DNA of 64,000 bases. It comes from Bacteroidales bacterium. Lineage in GTDB: Bacteria > Bacteroidota > Bacteroidia > Bacteroidales > WCHB1-69. Every line of letters starts with the position of its first letter. The first letter of the stretch is position 1. This document shows positions 8,204 through 18,200 of this stretch, in pieces. Location of the stretch: contig JAGCGA010000003.1 in NCBI GenBank assembly GCA_017649855.1, positions 62,001-126,000 of the forward strand, written 5' to 3'. A model generated the notes under the pieces. The model saw only the letters and a list, made by a program, of their open reading frames with translations. It did not search any database and had not been told where the DNA came from. A program made the position numbers and the translations under genes.

Positions 8204-8236
8204 TAAGACGAGAATATGCAAAAAGGTGACAGTTGT
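8204..8236 (-). promoter_or_regulatory. putative ECF sigma promoter upstream of its own sigma gene
   Basis: Minus strand: ACAACTGTCACCTTT, 11-bp spacer, CGTCTTA, ending 41 bp before the sigma ATG. It shares 21 identical positions at the same spacing with the site at 7063-7095. A CGTC -10 element is typical of ECF promoters in general. Confidence 0.65.
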
Positions 8237-8263
8237 GGATTGTTTTTCTCTTTTTTACGAAAA

Positions 8264-8291
8264 CAGGGGCAAACCATAAAGGTCGCCCCTG
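8264..8291 (-). terminator. Rho-independent terminator after the acyl-CoA dehydrogenase gene
   Basis: On the minus strand CAGGGGC and GCCCCTG pair across a 14-nt loop and are followed by TTTTCG and further T-rich sequence, 27 bp after the stop codon of the dehydrogenase. Confidence 0.7.
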
Positions 8292-8318
8292 TATCCCATA
8301 AGCCGTATGCACCGTCTT

Positions 8319-9458
8319 CTATTTGAAGAGATTGCCGGCGATGACCATGCGTTGCACTTCGGAGGTGCCTTCGTAGATCTCGGTGATCTTGGCATCGCGC
8401 ATCATGCGCTCCACCGGGTACTCGCGGGTGTAGCCGTATCCACCGTGGAACTGCACGGCCTTGGTCGTGACCTCCATGGCGGTCTCGGCGGCGAACAGCT
8501 TGCAGCGGGCGGCCTCGACGGCGTAGGGCTTGTGCATATCCTTGTTGTAGGAAGCCTCGCGCACCAACAGACGGGCGGCCTGGATCTTGGTGTCCAGGTT
8601 GGCCAGCTGGAACTGCGTGTTCTGGAAGGCGGCGATGGGGCGACCGAACTGCTTGCGCTCCTTGACGTACTTGACGGTCTCATCCAAGGCGCCCTGGGCA
8701 ATGCCGAGAGCCTGTGCGGCGATACCGATACGGCCGCCGTTCAGCGTGTTCATAGCGATCTTGAAGCCCTTGCCTTGTTCGCCGAGGAGATTCTCCTTCG
8801 GGATGCGGCAGTTTTCAAAAATCAGCTCGCAGGTGGCGGAGCCGCGAATGCCCATCTTCTTCTCCTTCTTGCCAATGGAGAAACCAGGGGTGCCCTTTTC
8901 CACGATGAAGGCGGAGATGCCCTTGGTGCCCAACTCCTTGTTGGTCATGGCCATCACCACATACACGTGCGCATAACCGGCATTCGTGATGAAGATCTTG
9001 GTGCCGTTGAGCACCCACTCGTCACCGTCCAGGACGGCCGTGGTCTGCTGCATGGCAGCGTCGGTGCCGGCATTGGGCTCGGTCAGACCGAAGGCGCCGA
9101 TCCATTCACCGGAGGCCAGTTTGGGTACATATTTCTGTTTCTGTTCTTCTGTTCCGTATTCGAGTATCGGGTTGATACAGAGTGAGGTGTGTGCTGACAC
9201 GATGACGCCGGTGGTGGCGCATACGCGGGAGAGCTCCTCCACGGCCATCGAATACATCTGGTTGGTGCCGCCCTGTCCGCCGTATTCCACCGGCACAGGA
9301 ATGCCCATAATACCTATCTTGGCCATCTTCTCAACCGTCTCCATCGGGAAACGTTCCTGCTCATCCACCTCTGCGGCGAGCGGCTTGACCTCGTTCTCCG
9401 CAAACTCGCGGATCATCTGCAAGAAGAGTTCTTCTCTTTTATTTAAGCTGAAATCCAT
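8319..9458 (-). CDS. bcd: acyl-CoA dehydrogenase, probably butyryl-CoA dehydrogenase
   Basis: 379 residues, the short-chain acyl-CoA dehydrogenase length. Visible features: FAD/substrate motif GAFGLTEPNAGTDA, MGIRGSATCELIFENC, ERKQFGRPIAAFQNTQFQLA, and the C-terminal HGGYGYTREYPVERMMRDAK followed by IYEGTSEVQR, in which Glu363 is the expected catalytic base of short-chain enzymes. It would reduce crotonyl-CoA to butyryl-CoA with electrons through EtfAB. It lies 76 bp after a CoA-transferase gene on the same strand, with divergent crotonase and nearby 3-hydroxybutyryl-CoA dehydrogenase, which supports the C4 assignment over branched-chain substrates. Confidence 0.9.
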   Translation of the reverse strand: MDFSLNKREELFLQMIREFAENEVKPLAAEVDEQERFPMETVEKMAKIGIMGIPVPVEYGGQGGTNQMYSMAVEELSRVCATTGVIVSAHTSLCINPILEYGTEEQKQKYVPKLASGEWIGAFGLTEPNAGTDAAMQQTTAVLDGDEWVLNGTKIFITNAGYAHVYVVMAMTNKELGTKGISAFIVEKGTPGFSIGKKEKKMGIRGSATCELIFENCRIPKENLLGEQGKGFKIAMNTLNGGRIGIAAQALGIAQGALDETVKYVKERKQFGRPIAAFQNTQFQLANLDTKIQAARLLVREASYNKDMHKPYAVEAARCKLFAAETAMEVTTKAVQFHGGYGYTREYPVERMMRDAKITEIYEGTSEVQRMVIAGNLFK

Positions 9459-9534
9459 ATTATATTACTTGATATTTGACAATTCTATGAATGATAAAAA
9501 GGCTAATAGCTAATAGCTAATGGCCAACAGCCGA

Positions 9535-10194
9535 TTAGTCAATCTCCATCGGTTTGAGATCCGGGGAGACGATGAAGTCGGCCTCGGTGGCAGCCTTCAC
9601 ATCCTCGACGGTGAACTCCGGATAGAGCTCTGTCAGGGTCAGGCCTTCGGGCTTGAACTCCATCTCGCACATCTCGGTGATGATCATGTTGACCTTGCCC
9701 TTGGCGGTCAGGGGCAGGTTGCATTTGTGCAGGATCTTGGGAGCACCCTTCTGGGTGTGGATCATGGCGATGATGACGCGGGCGTTGGTCAGCAGGTCCA
9801 TAGCGCCACCCATGCCAGCCACGAGCTTGCCGGGAACCATCCAGTTGGCCAGATCGGCGTGCTCATCCACCTGCATGGCACCCAAGACGGTGGCATCCAC
9901 ATGGCCGCCGCGGATCAGGGCGAAAGAGTCGGCAGAGCTGAAAGAGGCCGCACCGGGCTGAGCGGTGATGTAACCGCCACCGGAGTTGGTCAGGAACGGA
10001 TCCTCCTTGCCCTCTTCGGGGGTGGGACCGAATCCCAACATGCCGTTTTCCGTTTGCAGGATCACATGCACGTCTTTCGGTAAATAGTTGACTGCCATCG
10101 TGGGAAGACCGATACCAAGGTTCACCACATCGCCGTCGTGCAACTCTTTAGCCACACGTTTGGCGATAATTTGCTGCATTTGTTGTTTGTCCAT
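9535..10194 (-). CDS. CoA-transferase beta subunit (acetoacetate/butyrate type)
   Basis: 219 residues, the length of the B subunit of 3-oxoacid/acetoacetyl CoA-transferases (AtoA, ScoB, CtfB). Glu49 in QTENGMLGFGP is the catalytic glutamate that forms the CoA thioester. Other family segments are GDVVNLGIGLP, GGAMDLLTNAR and FKPEGLTLTELYPEF. Such enzymes work with an A subunit, which is not adjacent and not elsewhere in the window. Context with bcd downstream suggests butyryl-CoA:acetate or acetoacetate CoA transfer. The exact acyl group cannot be told from sequence. Confidence 0.88.
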   Translation of the reverse strand: MDKQQMQQIIAKRVAKELHDGDVVNLGIGLPTMAVNYLPKDVHVILQTENGMLGFGPTPEEGKEDPFLTNSGGGYITAQPGAASFSSADSFALIRGGHVDATVLGAMQVDEHADLANWMVPGKLVAGMGGAMDLLTNARVIIAMIHTQKGAPKILHKCNLPLTAKGKVNMIITEMCEMEFKPEGLTLTELYPEFTVEDVKAATEADFIVSPDLKPMEID

Positions 10195-10238
10195 ATTGAT
10201 GAGTTTTAATAAATAATATCTATAAAATTTAAGCGGGG

Positions 10239-10246
10239 CAAAGATA
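10239..10246 (-). promoter_or_regulatory. -7 box for the CoA-transferase/bcd unit
   Basis: Minus-strand TATCTTTG, 45 bp ahead of the CoA-transferase ATG and only 11 bp from the divergent -7 box at 10258. Confidence 0.7.
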
Positions 10247-10257
10247 CAAAAAATGTT

Positions 10258-10265
10258 TATCTTTG
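10258..10265 (+). promoter_or_regulatory. -7 box for crotonase
   Basis: Plus-strand TATCTTTG about 98 bp ahead of the crotonase ATG, arranged back to back with the minus-strand box at 10239-10246. Confidence 0.7.
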
Positions 10266-10362
10266 CACCCGACTTTTTTCACGAATTGAAAAAGAATGCG
10301 ATTCGGGGATTGTAAGGTCATCATTTTTTGGCTAAATCACTAACACTCCAATAGAAACCAAT

Positions 10363-11157
10363 ATGGAATTAATTGCAACCAACGAATATCAGTTTTTGAA
10401 GACCGGCCTGGAAGACCGCATTGCCGTGGTCGCCATTTCCGCGCCGAAGTCGCTAAACGCGCTGAACTCTGCCATTCTTGCAGAGCTGTCGCATTATGTA
10501 TCACACCTCGATGAGGATGTCAGGGCTCTCATCATCACGGGGGATGGCGAAAAGTCCTTTGTGGCGGGGGCTGACATCTCCGAGATGGCCTCGCTGGATT
10601 ACCTTGGCGGGTGCGCGTTTGGCAAGGCCGGCGCAGACCTCTTCCGTCAGATTGAGACGCTGCCCATCCCGGTCATCGCCGCCGTCAACGGCTTCGCCTT
10701 GGGCGGTGGCTGCGAGCTGGCCATGGCTTGCGATATCCGCATCGCCTCCAACAAGGCCAAGTTCGGTCAGCCCGAGGTGGGACTGGGCATCATCCCCGGC
10801 TTCTCCGGCACCGTGCGCCTCGCCCGACTGGTGGGCATGGGCCTCGCCAAGGAGCTGATCTTCACGGGCAAGGCCATCCGCGCCGACGAGGCTCTCCGTA
10901 TCGGATTGGTCAATGCCGTCTATGAACCGGAAGAGCTGATGAATGCCGCCCTGGAGATGGCCCGCAAGATCGCCGAGAACGCCCCCATCGCGATCAGTTA
11001 TGCCAAGGAGTGCATCAACCAAGAGTGGGATATGCCCGCCGAGACAGCTATCGAATACGAGACCGAACACTTCGGCAAATGCTTCGACACCGAAGACCAG
11101 AAAGAAGGCATGCGGGCGTTCCTGAACAAGGAAAAAGCAGAGTTTAAAGGACGTTAA
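10363..11157 (+). CDS. crt: enoyl-CoA hydratase / 3-hydroxybutyryl-CoA dehydratase (crotonase)
   Basis: 264 residues of the crotonase fold. The oxyanion hole is formed by SFVAGADISEM (about 65-75) and FALGGGCELA (111-120); the two catalytic glutamates are Glu118 (GGGCELA) and Glu138 (GQPEVGLG). Members interconvert 3-hydroxyacyl-CoA and 2-enoyl-CoA. Position between bcd/CoA-transferase (divergent) and hbd (downstream, same strand, 139 bp gap) argues for 3-hydroxybutyryl-CoA to crotonyl-CoA in butyrate formation. A long 98-bp leader separates it from its promoter. Confidence 0.93.
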   Translation: MELIATNEYQFLKTGLEDRIAVVAISAPKSLNALNSAILAELSHYVSHLDEDVRALIITGDGEKSFVAGADISEMASLDYLGGCAFGKAGADLFRQIETLPIPVIAAVNGFALGGGCELAMACDIRIASNKAKFGQPEVGLGIIPGFSGTVRLARLVGMGLAKELIFTGKAIRADEALRIGLVNAVYEPEELMNAALEMARKIAENAPIAISYAKECINQEWDMPAETAIEYETEHFGKCFDTEDQKEGMRAFLNKEKAEFKGR

Positions 11158-11290
11158 CTTTGACTTTGAACTTTGACTTTAACTTTAACTTTAACTTTGA
11201 ACTCTTAACTCCAAACTGATCACAGATCACTGTTCACTGATCACTAATCACAAATCACCGATCACTAATCACATTATCAAAATAAAAAAT
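11158..11290. repeat. low-complexity intergenic arrays between crotonase and hbd
   Basis: The gap consists of two degenerate tandem arrays: first units of 6-7 bp of the type ACTTTGA/ACTTTAA, then units of about 8-9 bp around GATCACTAATCAC. Nothing coding is seen. Similar wordy arrays occur at 9480-9535, 30815-30880, 55045-55255 and 56165-56275. Confidence 0.8.
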
Positions 11291-11296
11291 ACTATT

Positions 11297-12133
11297 ATGA
11301 AAATTTGTGTTATTGGAACAGGTACTATGGCCAAGGGCATCGTGAAGGCTTTCGCCGCCAAGATGCCGGTCGTTATGAAAAGTAGAACCCAAGAGAGCCT
11401 CGACAAGGCCATGGGCTCCTTCGCCAAAGGATATGGCAAACTGGTTGAGAAGGGCAAGCTGACCCAAGAGGCCGTTGACGCCATCCTCGCCAACATCACC
11501 ACTACGACAGACTATGCCACCTTCGCAGATGCCGACCTCGTGATCGAGGCTGCCGTGGAGGATATGCAACTCAAGAAGGATGTCTTCACCGAGCTGGACA
11601 AGATCTGCAAGCCGGAGACCATCTTCGCCACCAACTCCTCCTCTTTGTCCATCACGGAGATTGCTGCCTGCACGAGCCGTCCCGCACAGTTCATCGGCAT
11701 GCACTTCTTCAACCCTGCCGACAGAATGGCATTGGTGGAAGTCATCAAGGGACAGACCACTTCCGACGAGGTATGCAAGACCATCATCGATCTGGCCACC
11801 TCTATCGGCAAGACTCCTGTGCCGGTGAATGAAGCTCCCGGCTTTGTGGTGAACCGCATCCTCATCCCGATGATCAACGAGGCGGTGGGCATCTTGGCCG
11901 ACGGCATCGCTTCCGCCGAGGATATCGACAAGTGCATGATGCTGGGCGCCAACCATCCGATGGGCCCGCTCGCCTTGGCCGACCTGATCGGCAATGATGT
12001 GAACCTCGCCATCATGGAGGTACTCTACAACGAGTTCGGCGACCCGAAATACCGTCCGCATCCGCTGCTCCGCAAGATGGTGCGCGCCGGTCTGCTCGGC
12101 CGCAAGACCGGTGAGGGATTCTACAAATACTAA
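11297..12133 (+). CDS. hbd: 3-hydroxybutyryl-CoA dehydrogenase
   Basis: 278 residues. The N-terminal Rossmann motif is [15 protein letters not shown], where the usual third glycine position of GxGxMG is alanine; this is a mild variation. [19 protein letters not shown] and [14 protein letters not shown] follow, then the catalytic-histidine motif [17 protein letters not shown] and the C-terminal dimerisation domain with [17 protein letters not shown] and [15 protein letters not shown]. It oxidises or reduces the acetoacetyl-CoA / 3-hydroxybutyryl-CoA pair next to crotonase in the pathway. A clear terminator follows. Confidence 0.93.
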   Translation: MKICVIGTGTMAKGIVKAFAAKMPVVMKSRTQESLDKAMGSFAKGYGKLVEKGKLTQEAVDAILANITTTTDYATFADADLVIEAAVEDMQLKKDVFTELDKICKPETIFATNSSSLSITEIAACTSRPAQFIGMHFFNPADRMALVEVIKGQTTSDEVCKTIIDLATSIGKTPVPVNEAPGFVVNRILIPMINEAVGILADGIASAEDIDKCMMLGANHPMGPLALADLIGNDVNLAIMEVLYNEFGDPKYRPHPLLRKMVRAGLLGRKTGEGFYKY

Positions 12134-12154
12134 TAGTATCCTGCCTGTTGAACA

Positions 12155-12190
12155 AAACGAGGATGATTCGGTTGTGTCATCCTCGTTTTT
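12155..12190 (+). terminator. Rho-independent terminator after hbd
   Basis: AAACGAGGATGA pairs with TCATCCTCGTTT around a 10-nt loop and runs into TTTTT; it begins 22 bp after the hbd stop. Confidence 0.88.
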
Positions 12191-12261
12191 ATTATTGAAT
12201 TTGGATATGAATGGGATGGTGTTTGTCCTGTGTTTCATATAAATTGTATCAATTAATTTAT

Positions 12262-12269
12262 TATTTTTG
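12262..12269 (+). promoter_or_regulatory. -7 box for the RHS toxin gene
   Basis: TATTTTTG, 26 bp before the ATG at 12296, giving a leader of only about 20 nt. Confidence 0.65.
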
Positions 12270-12295
12270 CTGGCGAATATTTTTATTGTGTCACA

Positions 12296-15200
12296 ATGAG
12301 AAGACAGTTATTGTATGGCGTAATGTTGTTATTTACAATCATCTCCCTTCATGCCCAGAACACCACTCTTCCCGTGGGCACGGTTCCGGGCAGTGAGGGA
12401 GTGTCCTCTATGGGGGCTGCCACCTACACCATACCCATTGAGGTAGTGCCTGGCACACACGGGGTGCAGCCGGAATTGAGCGTGGTGTATAACAGCATGA
12501 CAAGTTGCGGGATATTAGGAGAGAAATGTGATCTGGCTGGTGTGTCATGTATTTCACGAGTGGGAAGAACAGAGTTCCTTGATCATGTTGTTTCTTCAGT
12601 TTCGTTCAATAATAAAGATCGATTCTCTTTAGATGGTAATAGGTTGGTTTGTATGGATCCAACTCAGTATGGTCTTGATGGAACCACCTATTATACTGAA
12701 TTTGAGGATTTCTCAACGATTGTGTCATACGGAACAATCGGCTTGGGCCCGGCATATTTCAAAGTCTTTACACACGACGGAGCTGTAATAGAATATGGGT
12801 ACAGTGAAGATTCAAGACAGATGACAAGCAATGGTGTTCTTAATTGGTTTGTTAGCAAATATACCGATATACATGGCAACTTTATGACCTTTGAATATGC
12901 ACATTCTGGAAATGAAATATGGATTGAAGAAATAAATTATACTGGGAATGAGGCTGCTGGTCTCCATCCTTATGCAAGAGTTAGATTTGAATATGATTCG
13001 AGCTGTCATATAGGGTCGTCATTTGTGGGCGGGCAACAAATAAGGCATACACATCTACTGCATTCTATTATTGTAGAATTCAATAATGGTTTAGAATATG
13101 ATAATGTCAGACAATATAATTTCACATATTCCACATCTTTTCCAAAAAAACTCTTATCTGTAGATTTGTATGCTCAGGGTGTTTCCGCTCTCCTAAACCC
13201 CACTGAATTTCAATGGGAAAATCCATCTTTTGGATCGGTAGACACAATTATGATTCCAAACTCCCCGTTTGACTGCCATCGTAGTCATGTTGCAATAGAT
13301 TTTAACAAGGATGGTTATTGTGATATCGTTGAATATGATGCCTACCATTGTTATTACTTCTCAAATGTAAACAATTCTTTCCAATGGGTACATACTTCGG
13401 GGACCTTACAACAATATTATATTCTACAATGTATACCAGCCGATGTGGACGGGGATGGTATTAGTGAATTACTGACAGTTTTCAAAAATACACAAAACAA
13501 AGTGTTTGTCACCAGTAGTTATATGGAGGGCAATGATGTTCAATCGGTGTTAATGGTTGACACTTTTGTCGCGGCTAATAGAGTGTCCGCTTATACTGGC
13601 GATTTTTATGGAAATGGTAAACAGCAGATACTTCTTCTAATCAATGATACAGCTATGGTTCTTGCTGACAATAATCATTTTTCGATCATGCAAGGGTTGT
13701 CCCATCCTATATTGACTATGGATTTTGATGGGGACGGACAAATGGAGATAATGGAGTATGGAAGGTATCTGTCTATTTATAAGTACAATGTTGATTCCCA
13801 TCATATTTCATTGTATAAAAGATTGAGTTTTTCAGGCGGAACTATAGTGAACAACGGGGACTTTAACGGAGATGGTATATCTGATCTGTTATGCCGGAAA
13901 ATCAATATAAATAATGAGTATGTCTATTGTGTGGCGTTTGGGACTGGAGATGGTTTTACAACTGTTACACCCCTCAATGTCTCAATTAGTCATACTGCTT
14001 CAGCCTTTATACCGCTAGTTCTGGATATCAACTGTGACGGATATGATGATATCGTCGCTTTTGCTGGTGACGAAGCCAATGGTGTTAAAATGTTGCATTA
14101 TTTAGGACGTGGCTTTTACCATGACACCTTATACTTCAATTGTAATCCTAATGCGTGGATGCAAAATCCCTATCTATATACATCTATGGACTTCAGTAGC
14201 GGGTGTAACTACTTTACAATTGGGGATTTTGACAATGATTATGCCATAGACATTCTCTGTTCAAAAGATTTAGGTTTGACTGGTAATGCTTTTTTTGTCT
14301 ATAGGTTTGGAGCACCCAAACAACAACAAAAACTTTGCAAGGTAGAAAAAGGAGATGGCTCCTTCTGTCGCTGGAATTTTGTGGGAATAAGAGGGCTTCA
14401 TTTTAAATACGCCTCGTTTATGACCATTACTCCGTACTATTACGATGTGGTGGACACTATGATTATCACAGGTGGTTCTCTATCTGAATTGCATAAAAGT
14501 CATTACATATATGAGCAGCCCATTTATAGTTCACGCAGAAGACAGCTTATGGGGTTCTGCAAAACAGTTGTTGTAGATGAAACAAGACAGATGTCGGACA
14601 CTATTTTGTATGCTAATGTGAAAGCATACGATGTCTGGCAGGATGTGCTACTCCCTATCAAGAGGGTGACCGTTCGAGGCGCTACGCCTATAACTTCTGC
14701 CACTTACCAGTCTGAATGTGTGTTGCGTCCGCTTAATAGACGGATGCCATTTGTCAGAGAGTCTGAAGTCATAAACCATATTGACAATACCGTTACCATA
14801 CAGAAAAATACCCTTTCACCAGATGGCTTTCTTTCTGGAGCTTCGACCGCAGTTCAAGATGAGTTCACCCATGAAATGGTCACAAAGGATTCTGTTAAGT
14901 ATCACTATACTAGTATTGCATTGTCTAATGGGGCTGTCATAAAACCAATTGACACTACGATCAACCTCTCCTATATGAGTGGCTCGACAGTATCCTTGAC
15001 CCATATTCAGATGGCTGCATACAGCCCTTCTGGTAACAAAGTATCCTCCACCCTGATTGCCAACGGCACTTCCGTCACGGAACAATACGGTGCCTACGAC
15101 GCCTTCGGCAACCCCGCCACGGTGACGCTCTCTTCGCAGGGGCTTGCCAGCCGCACGCAGACCTTCTCCTACGATGCCACGGGGCGTTTTGTGCTGCTGG

Positions 15201-18200
15201 AGACCAACGCTCTGGGCCACCAGACCAGCCGTCTGTATGACCCCGCTACTGGCCTTGTTCTGTCAGAAACCGATCCCAACGGCCTCATCACCCGCTACTC
15301 CTACGATGCCTTCGGCAGGCCCGACACCATACGCTATCCCGACCACACCATGCGCACCTTCTCCTATCGCTGGTATGTGGGCAGCAGCATCCCCGCCGCC
15401 AAGACTTATACGGTGACAGCCATGACAGGACAGTCCAACACAGAGAAGTATTTCGACCTGCTGGGCCGTGTCGTCTGCACCAGACAGGAAGGCTACTACA
15501 CGGACACGCGTTACAACCCCACGGGCACCGTCCTCAAGACATCCGCTCCTTACACATCCCTCCACACCGCCGATGCGGACAAGCTGTGGCACACTTGGCA
15601 GTACGACCATCTCGACCGGCCGACAGCGGAGCAGGGCCCCCATACCGACCTCAGCTACAGCTATACGGGCCGCACCGTGACCACCACCGACAACCTGCGG
15701 CAGAGCACGGCGACACAGACCACAGACGCGGCGGGCAGGCCTTTGTCGGTCACCGACCCGGGCGGCACAATTGGCTACCAGTATGCCTTGGACACTTACA
15801 ACGGGAGACCAGTATTGCGCACCACCATCACCGCCAACGGAAATGCCACCGTACTGCTTTCCGATGTGCGCGGCAATCGGCTGAGCATTGCCGACCCCGA
15901 TGCGGGCACCATCACCTGCACCTACAATGCCTACGGCGAACTGCGGGCGCAAACGGATGCTCGCGAAGTCACCACGAGCTTTGCCTACGACGCACTGGGG
16001 CGAGTGACAAACAAGACCTATGCCAACACCGACGGAATCCTGAAGCGTGTGGCCTACAGTTACGACCACTACACTTCAGCCAACCGGGGTCGCGGCAGGC
16101 TCTATCAGGTCACCATGGACAACCACCCCTCCGAACAGTTCCTTTATGACACATTGGGCCGCTTGGCAGAACACACCCGCTATGCGGAGGGACTTCCCTA
16201 TACAGACAGCTACACCTACAACTCAAAGAGCCAGGTGGCGACCCGTTCTTTTCCCGATGGCTATACGATGAGTTACAGCTATCTGAGCAGCGGAAGAATG
16301 GAGAGCGTAAGCTTGGGAAACACACGGCTGCTGAAGGTGTATGGATATAACATGTACGGCCAGCCCTCTTTGTGCGAGTATGGCAACGGCCTCTTCACAC
16401 AGCGCACCTACGGCCCCACGGGCCTGCTCACCCGCATCAACACCGGGGAGAAGCACGACGTGCAGTTTGAGCCGATAGTGATACAATCCCTGGGAGACAG
16501 TCCCAACCTGATAGTCCCGGACGACCCCGGCCCGGTGATCATCGCCTATACGGTGGACAGCACCGTGCAGAACCTGCGCTACAGCTACGACGCGATGGGG
16601 AGGCTGACACGCCGCTCGCAGATGAACAGCCGCTATGAGACCTTCCAGTACGACAACCTTGACCGGCTCACGGCCTTTGGACAGGGTATGGTAAACAACG
16701 GCACGCCGCAAACATATTCCACCGTCTATGACGGGCAGGGCAACATCCAGAGCCACACGCTGGCGGGCAGCTACCAGTATGAGGGGGCACAGCCGCACGC
16801 GGTGACGGAGGTGACCCCGTCAGCGGACTATCCTGACGCCATCTCAGCGGCCCAGTGCGCAACGGAGTACAACTGCCACAACCAGCCCTCGCACATCGCG
16901 GAGGGAGATGTGGAGATCCTACTGGAGTACGATGCCGAAGGCCAGCGCAGCAAGGCGGTCTTCAAGCGCAACGGCCAGGAGGAGCGCACCCGATATTACA
17001 TGGGCGACTACGAGCGGGAGGTGCACGCCAATGGCACGGTGACACATTACCATTACGTTTCCGGACCTATGGGCTTGGCGGCGATGGTGGTGACTCGCGG
17101 CGGGGCCGACAGCATCTTCTATGTGCACCCCGACCGTTTGGGCAGCATCACCCATATCACCAACAGTGCCAAGCAGGTGGTGCGCGCGCTGCACTTTGAC
17201 CCGTGGGGCAATGTGAAGAGCGATGCCGACTGGACGGTGTTTGCCGACACGGTCCTGGCCGACACCTCTCGCCACTTCCGCCTGGAGCGGGGCTTCACGG
17301 GACATGAGCATTACACAGAGTTGAAGATAATAAACATGAACGGACGTTTGTACGACCCTGTCATCGCCCGCTTCTTCTCGCCCGACAACTTCGTGCAGGC
17401 GCCGGGGAGCACGCAGGGCTACAACCGCTACTCCTACTGCCTGAACAACCCCCTGCAGTGGGTGGACCCGAGCGGGGAAAGTCTTCTTGCGGTAGCATTT
17501 GTTATTGGCTCATTTATAAATGTGTTCTTCCAAACGATATCCGGCAACATCAACAGCGCTAGTGATTTCATGTTTTCTGCGGTAATAGGTGGACTTGCAG
17601 GCATGGCAGGTTCAGCGGCTGGTAGTGCCGCATTTGCAGCTGTAGGAGTCGGAGGATTCTTGGGAGGAACTGCTTCGGGTGCTGCCTCTGGCTCAGTCGC
17701 TGGTGCAATTAATGGATTTGGGAATGCATTGTTGAGCGGCCAAGATCTGGGTACATCATTTGGTTACGGCTATTTTGGTGGATTTATAGGTGCATTAAGT
17801 GGAGGATTGACGGGAGGATTATATAACGGTATTTCAGATGCTATTCATGGTTACAGTTTTTTGGATGGAAGTAGAATAGACGAATTTATCATGGGAGAGG
17901 AACCAATGATACAAGATTATAAATTATTAGCTTCTATGTATGACAAAAGCGACATAGCAGATTATAATGATATGCATTTGGCGTACCGAATCAATAAAGT
18001 TTTTGGCGTACAACGGTGTGATTTTAATATTGATGTTATAACAACTCGCACTGAGGGATACGGATTGACTACATCGGGGTATTATATCAATAAAAAAGGA
18101 ATTCTTGTGGGTGGTTACGTCCGGAGTTTTTCATCAGGAAGTAGCGACATGCATATTTCTCCATATTTTACAAGTGCATCAGATATTGAGTTTAAGGCAG

